Of a stretch of 64,000 nucleotides of DNA, positions 1 to 8,607 are shown one piece after another. The translations under genes and the position numbers were made by a program. Numbering within the stretch: the first letter of the stretch is position 1; each line of letters starts with the position of its first letter. Source of the stretch: Acidimicrobiia bacterium (GTDB lineage: Bacteria; Actinomycetota; Acidimicrobiia; Acidimicrobiales; CATQHL01); assembly GCA_009835395.1 (NCBI GenBank), contig VXXM01000038.1, positions 17,308 through 81,307 of the forward strand. Direction: 5' to 3'. The notes under the pieces were generated by a model that did not search any database, was not told the origin of the DNA, and worked only from the letters and a program-made list of their open reading frames with translations.

Positions 1-713
<713 letters not shown>

Positions 714-714
714 C

Positions 715-1113
715 GTGTCCTTGCAGGTCGAGTTGGTGTCGCCCGAGGAGGTCGTCCTCACGACGACCGCCTCGATGGTGCTGGTACGCACCACCGACGG
801 CGACATCGCCTTCCAGCCGGGTCACGTGCCGTTCGTTGGCGTGCTGCTGCCCGAGCGGGTGCGGATCTACGGCGACGACGGCGACACACAGCTCATCGCG
901 GTGCACAGCGGCTTCGTGGAGGTCTCCGGCGACAAGGTGGCGATCCTGTCCGACGTGGCCGAACTGGCGGGCGACATCGACACCGATCGCGCCACCGCTG
1001 CCGCCGAGCGGGCGAGGGCCGCGCTTGTTGAGGATCCCGACGACACCGAGGCGGCCGCGGCTCTCAAGCGCGCCGAGGTGCGCTTGACCGTTGCCGCGGG
1101 GACGGCGATCTAG
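715..1113 (+). CDS. atpC: F1 ATP synthase epsilon subunit
   Basis: Epsilon is the small rotor subunit that inhibits ATP hydrolysis and links gamma to the c-ring. I place the start at the GTG one base after the beta stop codon, which gives 132 residues, normal for the family. The first ~80 residues (VSLQVELVSPEEVV..., ...VHSGFVEVSGDKVAILSDVAE) match the N-terminal beta-sandwich, and residues ~90-130 are the Ala/Glu/Arg-rich helical hairpin. The reading frame extends further upstream inside atpD, but that stretch is out of frame with the beta protein and is not coding. It is translationally coupled to atpD. Confidence 0.95.
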   Translation: MSLQVELVSPEEVVLTTTASMVLVRTTDGDIAFQPGHVPFVGVLLPERVRIYGDDGDTQLIAVHSGFVEVSGDKVAILSDVAELAGDIDTDRATAAAERARAALVEDPDDTEAAAALKRAEVRLTVAAGTAI

Positions 1114-1238
1114 CCGGACTCGACCGGGCGGCTTGTGCTTGGAACGGCCGGCTGCGGCATCGTGATCGCGACCGCGTAGCCTGCTGAAGATTCCCTGACG
1201 GCCGAGGGGGCCGGCGTCCCCGCCGAGGAGATCACCGG

Positions 1239-2033
1239 ATGAAGCGAATCACGTGGGACCGGGCGCTGGTGACGGGGGCCTCGGCAGGTATCGGCAAGGC
1301 CATGGTCCAGGAGTTGGCCCGCCAAGGGACCGCGCTGGTCCTGGTGGCGCGCAACGCCGACCGTCTCGAGAGGATCGCCGGTTCGCTGGACGTGGCTGCC
1401 GAGGTGCTGCCTGCCGATCTCACCGACCCTGCGCAAGTCGAGATTGTGGCTCGCCGTTGCGCCGCCACCTCCGAACCGATCGACCTGCTCGTCAACAACG
1501 CCGGAATCTGGAGCTTCGGTGCCCTCACCGGTCCCGCTGGCGACGTCGCCGAGGAGATGGTGGCGCTCAACGTGGCGGCCGTGGTGTCGCTGAGCCGGGC
1601 CGCCGCCGGCCAGATGGTCTCCAAGGGTCGCGGATCCATCCTCAACGTCTCCTCCATCGCCGGGTCGCAGCCGCTGCCCTATGAGGTCGTCTACGCCGCC
1701 TCGAAGGTGTTCGTCACCTACTTCGGGCAGGGACTCCACGAAGAACTCCGAGATACCGGCGTCACGGTCACCACCGTGGCGCCGGGCCTGACCCGCAGCG
1801 AACTGCACGCCCGAGCCGGCCAGCATCGTCAGATCAGCAAGGCCCCCGGCTGGCTATGGATGGAGGCCGAGCAGGTCGCCCACCTGGCGCTCCGCGCCGC
1901 CTCGCGCCAGCGGATCGTCTACACGCCGGGCCTCGGCTACAAGATCGCCTCCAGCCTCGCCGAGGTCATGCCCCGCACTTTCAACCGCAGGATCGCCGCG
2001 GCGATCAACAGGGGTCGAGCCCGCCTCACCTGA
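1239..2033 (+). CDS. SDR family NAD(P)-dependent oxidoreductase
   Basis: A 264-residue classical short-chain dehydrogenase/reductase. The Rossmann nucleotide motif TGASAGIG is at residues 12-19, NNAG at 86-89, the catalytic serine near 138, and YAASK gives Tyr152 and Lys156. The C-terminal part is basic (RRIAAAINRGRARLT), as in the SDRs related to DltE or membrane-associated acyl reductases. The substrate cannot be told from sequence. A purine-rich GAGGAG 8 bases before the ATG supports this start. It is a single gene separated from atpC by 125 bases, so it is probably transcribed on its own. Confidence 0.88.
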   Translation: MKRITWDRALVTGASAGIGKAMVQELARQGTALVLVARNADRLERIAGSLDVAAEVLPADLTDPAQVEIVARRCAATSEPIDLLVNNAGIWSFGALTGPAGDVAEEMVALNVAAVVSLSRAAAGQMVSKGRGSILNVSSIAGSQPLPYEVVYAASKVFVTYFGQGLHEELRDTGVTVTTVAPGLTRSELHARAGQHRQISKAPGWLWMEAEQVAHLALRAASRQRIVYTPGLGYKIASSLAEVMPRTFNRRIAAAINRGRARLT

Positions 2034-2165
2034 GAGCCCGGGCCGTCCCCCGTCCGTGGGTCGATTCGCTATATCGTGAGTTGACCCGCCGGCATCTCGA
2101 AATCAGCGAGTGTCAAGTGTCGCATGAGTCTCCAGATGCCGATGGTGAGGAGAAAGGGGCTCCCT

Positions 2166-2426
2166 GTGCACGATCCCGGCATCTACGGGCAGGTGTTCGA
2201 CAACCGCGAGGTCTATGAGGCAAAGTACCGCCACGAGTTGGAGCGGACCGATCTCGGTCGCGTGGCCCTCATGCATGATGGGGAGGTCGTCGACATTTTC
2301 GATGACGATTACACAGCCTCGAGAGCGGGATTCGACAGATTCTCTCCGGGTGAATTCTCCACACACCCCATCGGGCATCCGCCGTTGCAGGTAGGTAGCC
2401 TCGGCATGTTCCTTCTGCCCGCGTAG
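2166..2426 (+). CDS. Small acidic hypothetical protein preceding a retropepsin-like protease
   Basis: An 86-residue protein of unknown function. I prefer the GTG at 2166 because AAAGGGG lies 6 bases upstream; the in-frame ATG at 2124 has no ribosome binding site. The middle (EYxAKYRHELE-like, then GRVALMHDGEVVDIFDDD) resembles the short DUF5678-type fold in which a polypeptide 'carries' a tag or cargo, but this is a loose visual match. The C-terminus GHPPLQVGSLGMFLLPA is hydrophobic. It ends 6 bases before the aspartic protease start, so the two are almost certainly co-translated and may work together. No signal peptide or membrane segment is visible. Confidence 0.6.
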   Translation: MHDPGIYGQVFDNREVYEAKYRHELERTDLGRVALMHDGEVVDIFDDDYTASRAGFDRFSPGEFSTHPIGHPPLQVGSLGMFLLPA

Positions 2427-2432
2427 TCAGCG

Positions 2433-2822
2433 GTGGCCAACGGCTCAGTTGGCGTTGGGAGCGAGGAGAACCGGCCGCTCATCGTCGCCACGGCGGCTCT
2501 CACCTTCATTCCCAACGGCGAGAAGCTCAGATTCGACGCACTGGTGGACACGGGCGCACAGCGCACAGCCGTAACCACTGCCGTTGTTTCCCGCCTCAAG
2601 ACCGTGGTTTCCGGCTCTGGAACGCTTGTAGCAGGCGTTGACGGGACCAGGGTGCCCATCGGCACGCTCTGGCTGCGGATCGGAGTTCCCCCGCTTCCGT
2701 CGAAGGAACTCCGCGTTGCTGTGCTTCCGTGGCAACCCGAGAACCATGACATCGTGCTGGGAATGGACTATCTGGCGGACCACGACTTCGCGATACGACG
2801 AGGTGTGTTCGAGATCATCTGA
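2433..2822 (+). CDS. Retropepsin-like (clan AA) aspartic protease
   Basis: A 129-residue protein with the hallmarks of a single-domain, dimer-forming pepsin-type protease. The catalytic triplet is D39-T-G-A in the context ALVDTGAQRT, and the second-half motif DIVLGMDYL, about 70 residues later, matches the hydrophobic-hydrophobic-Gly element of retroviral proteases. The length fits the bacterial retropepsin-like family. It begins with GTG 6 bases after the preceding small gene and has no signal peptide, so it should act in the cytoplasm. No retroelement or phage genes are nearby, so it is probably a cellular protease. Its substrate is unknown; the co-encoded small protein is the obvious candidate partner. 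Confidence 0.8.
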   Translation: MANGSVGVGSEENRPLIVATAALTFIPNGEKLRFDALVDTGAQRTAVTTAVVSRLKTVVSGSGTLVAGVDGTRVPIGTLWLRIGVPPLPSKELRVAVLPWQPENHDIVLGMDYLADHDFAIRRGVFEII

Positions 2823-2971
2823 GCTGCGCAGTTGATCAACCTCCGCGCCGTGCCCGTGGGCGTTCCCTGGGAGGCGTCCCGCGGAGCGGTGGCTTTCGGG
2901 GTTGAGCCTCCCGTTCCAAACCGGCGACTCGCGGCAGCGGTGAGGCGCCCGCGTGCCCGTAGCGCTTAGCA

Positions 2972-2997
2972 GCGCCCCCTCGTCGCTGCGAGGGCGC
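2972..2997. terminator. GC-rich hairpin, possible terminator
   Basis: Arms GCGCCCCCTCG and CGAGGGCGC pair around a 6-base loop with a two-base bulge. It lies 150 bases after the protease gene and about 48 bases before the E1 alpha start. There is no T-run after it on the + strand, so it could instead be a structured leader for the E1 operon. Nothing else was recognised in the 222-base gap. Confidence 0.35.
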
Positions 2998-3044
2998 GGA
3001 TTACTATCCTTTCGACCGGTTGCCGGACGTCCTGGGTTGGCCGC

Positions 3045-3989
3045 ATGCTCACGCCCCGCCAGTTGTACGAGACCGTGCTTCGCATGCGTCTTCTCGAGGA
3101 GGGTGTCGGAGTAGCGGTCCAAACCGGCGAGATCCATGGTGAAATGCATCTCGGCATCGGCCAGGAGATGGTCTCGGCCGTGATGGGTCAGTACCTGCAG
3201 CCCCGCGACGCGCTCGTGTCCACCCACCGTCCCCATCTCCATGCGCTCGTCAAAGGTGTCGATCCGGTTCAGATGCTTGCCGAGTTGCTGGAGCGGGACG
3301 GCCTGAATCACGGCAAGGGTGGCCACATGCACCTCTTCGATCCCGTGGCGAGCTTCATGTGCACCGGCATCGTCGGCTCCGGAGCGCCGATCGCCGCGGG
3401 CTACGCCCTGCATCGGAAACTCGTCGCCCAAGGTGGGCTGACCGTTGCCGTCGTCGGTGAGGGAGCGATGAATCAGGGCGCTGTCTTCGAGACCATGAAC
3501 CTGGCGGCTGTCCTGTCCCTGCCGATGGTCTTCTTGTGCGAGAACAACGACTACGGCATCAGCGTCCCGCGCCGGCTCTCCACAGCCGGACAACTCGTCG
3601 AACGAGGCGCGGGCTTCGGTATCAACGGATGGGAGTGCGACGGCGTCGACCAGCGGGCCTTGGACGAGGCGTTCTCGGCGGCTTTCGCCGATACGCGCAA
3701 GCACTCACGCCCGACACTGATCGTGGCACACGTCTACCGGTTCAGGGGACACTACGAGGGTGACACTGACCACTACCGGCCTGCTGAGGAGAAGGAGACC
3801 GCGTTCCGCGACCGCGACCCGCTCCTGGTGGCGCGGCGCGACCTGGTCGGCGCCGGTTGGTCGGATGAACGGATCGTCGCACTCGACGGCGAGATCGGGC
3901 GCGAGGTGTCCGACTGGTTCGAGGCGGCGCGCTCATTGCCGTTCCCGGATCCGTCCGAGGCGCGCCGGGGGACTTTCGTCGATGTGTGA
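3045..3989 (+). CDS. Thiamine-diphosphate 2-oxoacid dehydrogenase E1 component, alpha subunit
   Basis: A 314-residue alpha subunit of a pyruvate/acetoin/branched-chain-type E1 enzyme, which decarboxylates a 2-oxoacid (or cleaves acetoin) on thiamine diphosphate. The ThDP-binding motif runs from GEG at residues 138-140 to NN at 167-168. The HRPHLHALVKG and KGGHMHLFDP segments are typical of PdhA/AcoA. The N-terminus starts directly with the PRQLYETVLRMR helix, as in the acetoin dehydrogenase type. The beta subunit follows with an 8-base overlap. No E2 or E3 gene is in the window, so the partners must be elsewhere or absent. The start has no strong ribosome binding site. Confidence 0.88.
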   Translation: MLTPRQLYETVLRMRLLEEGVGVAVQTGEIHGEMHLGIGQEMVSAVMGQYLQPRDALVSTHRPHLHALVKGVDPVQMLAELLERDGLNHGKGGHMHLFDPVASFMCTGIVGSGAPIAAGYALHRKLVAQGGLTVAVVGEGAMNQGAVFETMNLAAVLSLPMVFLCENNDYGISVPRRLSTAGQLVERGAGFGINGWECDGVDQRALDEAFSAAFADTRKHSRPTLIVAHVYRFRGHYEGDTDHYRPAEEKETAFRDRDPLLVARRDLVGAGWSDERIVALDGEIGREVSDWFEAARSLPFPDPSEARRGTFVDV

Positions 3990-4995
3990 ATCTGCGGGCG
4001 CGTCCGATCGACGCACCGGCGCGCATCTGGTGGCCGCCGTGCTGATGGAAGAGATGCGGCGCGATGAGGGGATCGTCGTCTTCGGCGAGGATGTCGGTGC
4101 TCTCGGAGGTGTGTTCGGTGCCACGCGGCGATTGCAGCGTGAGTTCGGCGACACCCGCGTGTTCGACACACCCATTTCGGAGACGGCGTTCGTCGGCATG
4201 GCGATCGGGGCGGCGCAGGCGGGGCTGCGGCCGATCGTCGAGATCATGTTCGTCGACTTCATCGGCGTGTGCTTCGATCAGGTGCTCAACCAGATGGCGA
4301 AGAACCACTACATGTCCGGTGGCCGGGTCAGGGTGCCGCTGGTCATGCGTACCGCGGTCGGCAGCATCGGTTCGGCGGCCCAGCACTCCCAGGTCCTGTC
4401 CGCCACCTTCGCCCACATCCCCGGGATCAAGGTGCTCTTCCCCGCGACGCCAGGGGATCTCCGGGGTCTCCTCGTCGCCGCGATCCGGTCGGACGATCCC
4501 GTCGTCTTCCTCGAGCACAAGTGGTTGCTGAAGTCACGGCTGGTCGAACTCCCGTTCAACGACGCCGACTCGCCGGACTCGCCGGTCGAGCCTGCGGCGG
4601 TCGGCAAGGTGCGCAGGATCCGCGACGGGTCGGATGTGACGATCATCGCCAGCGGTTGGATGGTGCAGCAGGCCGTGGTTGCAGCCCGGGAGCTCGAAAC
4701 GGCGGACATCTCGGCAGGGATCGTGGATATCAGGTCGCTCGTCCCCCTCGATCGAGAGGGGCTGGCGAGCGAGGCTCTGAGGGCGCCTTGTGCGCTGATC
4801 GTGGATGAGGATTTCGCCGGCTTCGGCACCACCGGCGAGGTGATGGCATCCATCGCAGAGCGAATCCCCGGCGAGGTGCGCATGGCGCGGCACGCTCTGG
4901 ACGTGTCCCAGCCGGCGGCGCTGGTGCTGGAGGAGCAGGTCGTCCCGTCGGCTCGATCCATCGCCCTGCAGGCCAAGCGACTGCTGCGGGCCTGA
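3982..4995 (+). CDS. Thiamine-diphosphate 2-oxoacid dehydrogenase E1 component, beta subunit
   Basis: A 337-residue transketolase-like beta subunit. It starts at an ATG that overlaps the end of the alpha gene by 8 bases, so the pair is translationally coupled. The N-terminal Pyr domain contains VFGEDVGALGG (ThDP-activating Glu) and the conserved TPISETAFVGMAIGAAQAGL stretch. The C-terminal domain has the VDIRSLVPLDREGL and DEDFAGFGTTGEV segments of PdhB/AcoB. Together with the alpha subunit it forms an alpha2beta2 E1. Pyruvate, acetoin or a branched-chain oxoacid are all possible substrates; the context with a glutamine-synthetase-like ligase does not settle it. Confidence 0.88.
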   Translation: MCESAGASDRRTGAHLVAAVLMEEMRRDEGIVVFGEDVGALGGVFGATRRLQREFGDTRVFDTPISETAFVGMAIGAAQAGLRPIVEIMFVDFIGVCFDQVLNQMAKNHYMSGGRVRVPLVMRTAVGSIGSAAQHSQVLSATFAHIPGIKVLFPATPGDLRGLLVAAIRSDDPVVFLEHKWLLKSRLVELPFNDADSPDSPVEPAAVGKVRRIRDGSDVTIIASGWMVQQAVVAARELETADISAGIVDIRSLVPLDREGLASEALRAPCALIVDEDFAGFGTTGEVMASIAERIPGEVRMARHALDVSQPAALVLEEQVVPSARSIALQAKRLLRA

Positions 4996-4998
4996 CAC

Positions 4999-5472
4999 AT
5001 GTCACAGGTCGTCGCGTTCAATCACTTCAACGTCACCGTGAGCGACATGGATCGCTCGCTCGCCTTCTGGCGGGACCTGCTGGGTCTCGACCTGCTCGGC
5101 AGGGGGATCGTCGAGTACCCCCATCTGGATGAGATCGTGGGGCTTCCGAACACCCGCATCGAGTGGGCCGAACTGGCGCTCCCGGGCGGGGGGATGATCG
5201 AGGTGTTCCGGTATCAGCGTCCCGCCGGCAGCGCGGTGCGCCCCCAGATCCCCGATCCGGGCTGCACGCACGTCTGCCTGGAGGTCGAGGGGTTGGACCG
5301 GCTGGTCGAGCGACTCCGGGAGGCCGGTGTCAACACCCGGTCGCGGCGGGCGGTGCGGATCCCGTTCGGCGACTGGAAGGACGTGAAGTCGATCTACGTC
5401 CAGGATCCCGACGGTGTCACGGTGGAACTGATCGAGAAGCCGCTCGGGCCGCCGGAGCGCTCGGGGGGATGA
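4999..5472 (+). CDS. VOC family protein (glyoxalase/dioxygenase superfamily)
   Basis: A 157-residue single-gene vicinal oxygen chelate protein with two beta-alpha-beta-beta-beta modules. FNHFNVTVSDMDRSLAFWRDLLGL opens the first, CTHVCLEVEGLDRLVERLREAG the second, and the C-terminal YVQDPDGVTVELIEKP supplies the usual last metal-ligand Glu. The reaction cannot be read from sequence; the length fits methylmalonyl-CoA-epimerase-like or glyoxalase-like members. It starts 3 bases after the E1 beta stop and overlaps the next gene by 4 bases, so it belongs to the same transcript. Confidence 0.85.
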   Translation: MSQVVAFNHFNVTVSDMDRSLAFWRDLLGLDLLGRGIVEYPHLDEIVGLPNTRIEWAELALPGGGMIEVFRYQRPAGSAVRPQIPDPGCTHVCLEVEGLDRLVERLREAGVNTRSRRAVRIPFGDWKDVKSIYVQDPDGVTVELIEKPLGPPERSGG

Positions 5473-6194
5473 TGTCGACGGGTCTCGACGGGCACCACGC
5501 CGTCGTCAGTGGCGCTGCGGGAACTCTCGGGCGGTCGATCTGCGACGAGTTCGAACGCCGCGGCGCCGTGGTCACGCCTCTGGACATCGAGGGGACGGCG
5601 CGGGAACACCTCTGCGACGTCACCGACGAATCCTCCGTGGCGCGGACCCTCGAGGTTGCGTCGGCACGGGCGCCCGTCACCGACGTCGTCCACGCAGCAG
5701 GTGCTCTGTCCGTCGGCCCCGTCCTCGAACTGGACGCGGCAGAGATCCGACGCATCCTCGATGTCAACCTCCTCGGCGCCTTCCTCGTGGCCAAGCAGTC
5801 CGCGACCTTCCTGGCCGACGGGGGGACGATCACCCTGGTCTCCTCACAGGCCGGCGTGCGGTCGGGCGCGTACTGGTCCCTCTACTCGGCATCGAAGGCG
5901 GGCGTGCTGAGGCTCGTGGAGTCACTGGCCGTGGAACTCGGCCCGCGAGGCATACGCGTCAACGCGGTGTGCCCCGGATCGGTCGACACGCCGATGATGC
6001 GGGAGTCCGTCACAGAGCTCTCTCGGCACACCGGCACCCCTAAGGCGTCGATCAGCGAGAACTACCGGGCCGGGATTCCCCTAGGACGGCTCGCGCAGCC
6101 GGCGGAAATCGCCACCGTCTGCGCATTCTTGGCCTCGGAGGACGCCTCCTTCGTCAACGGAACCGCCATCGAGGTGGACGGCGGGGAGCTGTGA
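5469..6194 (+). CDS. SDR family oxidoreductase
   Basis: A 241-residue classical SDR. The nucleotide motif reads SGAAGTLG near the N-terminus, the catalytic Tyr-Lys pair is in YSASK, and the C-terminal FVNGTAIEVDGGEL is typical of FabG-like enzymes. The start ATGATG overlaps the preceding VOC stop codon (ATGA), and the next gene starts with a GTGA overlap, so the operon is translationally coupled. Presumably it oxidises or reduces a hydroxyl/keto intermediate made by its operon partners. The gene could start at either of the two consecutive ATG codons. Confidence 0.88.
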   Translation: MMSTGLDGHHAVVSGAAGTLGRSICDEFERRGAVVTPLDIEGTAREHLCDVTDESSVARTLEVASARAPVTDVVHAAGALSVGPVLELDAAEIRRILDVNLLGAFLVAKQSATFLADGGTITLVSSQAGVRSGAYWSLYSASKAGVLRLVESLAVELGPRGIRVNAVCPGSVDTPMMRESVTELSRHTGTPKASISENYRAGIPLGRLAQPAEIATVCAFLASEDASFVNGTAIEVDGGEL

Positions 6195-7513
6195 CGACCG
6201 TCGCCGAACTGCCATCGTCCGCGAGGACCGTCGCGGTGGCTGTGCCGAACTACGCCGGCCGCCTGATCGGCAAGCGCCTACCCGTGGCGCGGTGGCCCTC
6301 TGTGGTTGAGTCGGGCATGGCCATGCCCGACTTCCACCTCGTCTCCGCGGTGGACAACTTCCCCGTGCCAAACATGGAGGTGACCGGACTCCACACCGGG
6401 TTCCGCAACGGCGTACTCCGTCCCGACGTGGCGACCCTTACACCGCTCCCGTGGGAGCCAGGCACCGCAGTCGTCCTGTGTGACACATTCGACAGCGCGG
6501 GCGAGCCGGTTGACGAGGCGCCTCGCAGCATCCTGCGCCGGCAGGTTGAGTGCCTTGCGGAGAGAGGGCTTGAGGCAACGGTGGTCTCGGAGCTGGAGTT
6601 CTACCTGTTCCGCACGAGCTATGAGAAGGCGCACAGGTCCGCCTACAGCCGCGTCGAGCCGAGTTACCACCGCCATCCCGACAACGACATCCTGATTGCA
6701 GGCTACGACGAGCCGTTCCTCGAAGCGCTGCGCGAGAACCTCGCCGGCATGGGAATCCCGGTCTGGGCCTCCCAGGGCGAGGGCGGGCAGGGCCAGCACG
6801 AGTTGAATCTGCGCCATTCCAACCCGCTGGGGGCCGCCGACGCCCACGTGCTGTACAAGCTGGCGGTCAAGGCCACTGCTCAGAGCCTGAACCGCTCGGT
6901 GACGTTCATGGCCAAGCCCTCGAGCGACGTGGGTTCGGGCTGCCACATCCACCTGTCGGTTCTCGGCGACGGGTGCAACGTTCTCGGTGCACCGGACGGA
7001 TCCCTCAGCCACACCGGCGAGCGATTCCTCGCGGGTCTGGTGGGATTCGCCGGCGACTTCACGGCGCTTCACGCTCCCTACGCCAACTCCTACCGGCGCC
7101 TCCGTCCCGGCTCGTGGGCGCCGGTGAACGCGACCTGGGGTCTTGACAACCGAACCTGCCTGGTCCGGGTGGTCGGGCGAGGCCGGGACCTCCGCTTCGA
7201 GTTCCGTCTTCCCGGCGCCGATGTCAATCCGTACCTGGCGTCCGCGGCGTTGCTCGCCTCTGGCCTTGCCGGGCTCGACGGGGAACTCGGGCCACCGCCA
7301 CCTGTGGCGGGAAACGCCTACGAATCCGATGCTCCAGGGCTTCCCGCCGATCTCACGGAGGCTGTTCAACGATTCGGAGACTCCGAGGCGGCGAGGACGG
7401 CGTTCGGCCCGCGCGTGCACGCTCACTTGCTCGGCATGCTCCGCAACGAGCGCGACGAGGCGCGGGCGGCGGTGACCGACTGGGATCTCCAGCGCGGCTT
7501 CGAGAACGCCTGA
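6191..7513 (+). CDS. Glutamine synthetase family ligase (gamma-glutamylamide synthetase-like)
   Basis: A 440-residue member of the glutamine synthetase superfamily, the ATP-dependent ligases that join glutamate to ammonia or an amine. Active-site elements are present: VSELEFYLF (metal Glu pair), GQHELNLRHSNP, GCHIHLSV, the RLRPGSWAP arginine loop and FEFRLPGADVNPYLA. The beta-grasp N-terminus is short (NYAGRLIGKRLP near residue 20), as in PuuA/GlnA4-like proteins rather than in housekeeping GlnA. It ends the + operon and meets a polyamine-type ABC importer operon head-on, which favours an amine substrate. That is inference; the specific amine is unknown. It begins with GTG. Confidence 0.85.
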   Translation: MTTVAELPSSARTVAVAVPNYAGRLIGKRLPVARWPSVVESGMAMPDFHLVSAVDNFPVPNMEVTGLHTGFRNGVLRPDVATLTPLPWEPGTAVVLCDTFDSAGEPVDEAPRSILRRQVECLAERGLEATVVSELEFYLFRTSYEKAHRSAYSRVEPSYHRHPDNDILIAGYDEPFLEALRENLAGMGIPVWASQGEGGQGQHELNLRHSNPLGAADAHVLYKLAVKATAQSLNRSVTFMAKPSSDVGSGCHIHLSVLGDGCNVLGAPDGSLSHTGERFLAGLVGFAGDFTALHAPYANSYRRLRPGSWAPVNATWGLDNRTCLVRVVGRGRDLRFEFRLPGADVNPYLASAALLASGLAGLDGELGPPPPVAGNAYESDAPGLPADLTEAVQRFGDSEAARTAFGPRVHAHLLGMLRNERDEARAAVTDWDLQRGFENA

Positions 7514-7528
7514 GCACCTGCGGCAGCG

Positions 7529-8566
7529 CTACTGCTGGAGGGGCAGCACGCGCGCCGGGTTCTCGGTCATCATCTGGAGGACCACCGACTCCGGGACTCC
7601 TTCGAGCACGAATCTGGGCAGGATGTTCTGGAGGAGATGCGCGTACCCGTATCCCCCCCAAGTGCGGAGTTGGATCTTGAAGCAGCAGTCGTGGGAGAGC
7701 AGGATCTGCGACTCGTAGCCCTCGGCGACCAGGCGGCTCACGGCTTTCGTCTTGGCATAGTCCCCCGGGCAGATGAAGTCGTTCTCGCTCTCGAAGAGTT
7801 CGTGGCCGAACAGGTCGAACTCCACGTAGCACCCCAGGTCCAGCACCCGGCGGTGGTAGTCGGGGCGGTGCAGCGTGGTGTCCATGTGGCCCATGATCAC
7901 TCGCGATAGGTCCGCTCCTTCCTCACCGAGGATGTCGGCTGCCCGGAGCGCGGAATCCATCTCGACTGCGTGCGCTGCCGTGTGCACGGATATGGCGGCA
8001 CCGGTCTCCAATGAGGCACGAGCCGCGGCCCTGAGGGAGCGCTCCTCGACAGGCGTCAGCGGGTGGGACATGCCGATCTCCCCGATCACGCCGGCGCGGA
8101 TACCCGTGCCGCCGACGCCCTCGGTGAGGTCCCGGATGATGTGCTCGGCGAGTTGCTCGACACTTGCCGCGCGGATGTCGTCGCTGAGGCTGGCGTCGAC
8201 GTAGAAGCCCGAGCCGAGCACGAGATTCAGACCGGTGCGGCGCGAGACGACCGCCAACTGCTCCGGCTGCCCGCCGAGACCGACACAGCTCAGGTCGACG
8301 ACCGTCCGACCACCCAGCCTTGCGTAGGCGTCGAGTTCACGGACCGCGATGTCGACGTCGTCCAGATAGAGGAGGAACCGGTTGGAGTTCGGGTGCTGGC
8401 GCATCCACCACAGGTTCTCAAGTGTCGGCTCGGCGTCGGCGAGCAGCGCCCCTTCGGGGTCGGTCGGTTCGGAGAACCATGCGGAACTGTCGCACAGCAC
8501 GTGCTCGTGCGGCAGCGTGATACCCATTTCAGCCGGATCCACGTCTCCCAGAACGGTGCGTAACAT
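7529..8566 (-). CDS. Phosphotriesterase-family metal-dependent hydrolase
   Basis: A 345-residue amidohydrolase-fold protein of the phosphotriesterase-related group, most of which are lactonases or esterases. The binuclear metal site is visible as LPHEHVL (His20, His22), followed by GVIGEIGMS, ISVHTAAH, VIMGHMDTT and the C-terminal LLSHDCCFK. The start at 8566 places AAGGAG 8 bases upstream; an in-frame ATG two codons earlier would be only 2 bases from it. The open frame runs far upstream, but that part is a shadow of the permease gene. It is the last gene of the polyamine-type transporter operon, so it may act on an imported compound. Confidence 0.85.
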   Translation of the reverse strand: MLRTVLGDVDPAEMGITLPHEHVLCDSSAWFSEPTDPEGALLADAEPTLENLWWMRQHPNSNRFLLYLDDVDIAVRELDAYARLGGRTVVDLSCVGLGGQPEQLAVVSRRTGLNLVLGSGFYVDASLSDDIRAASVEQLAEHIIRDLTEGVGGTGIRAGVIGEIGMSHPLTPVEERSLRAAARASLETGAAISVHTAAHAVEMDSALRAADILGEEGADLSRVIMGHMDTTLHRPDYHRRVLDLGCYVEFDLFGHELFESENDFICPGDYAKTKAVSRLVAEGYESQILLSHDCCFKIQLRTWGGYGYAHLLQNILPRFVLEGVPESVVLQMMTENPARVLPLQQ

Positions 8567-8607
8567 CGGCATCTCTCCTTCTCCGATCGTCTTCGCCCTC
8601 TCGACCC

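Noticed and set aside
2880..2945. Region with a tRNA-like look (GGAGCGGTGGC..., GTTCCAAACC)
   Set aside because: The T-arm and acceptor stem do not pair properly and no anticodon arm fits.
4308..5021. Open frames antisense to E1 beta
   Set aside because: Shadows of the conserved gene with no supporting motif.
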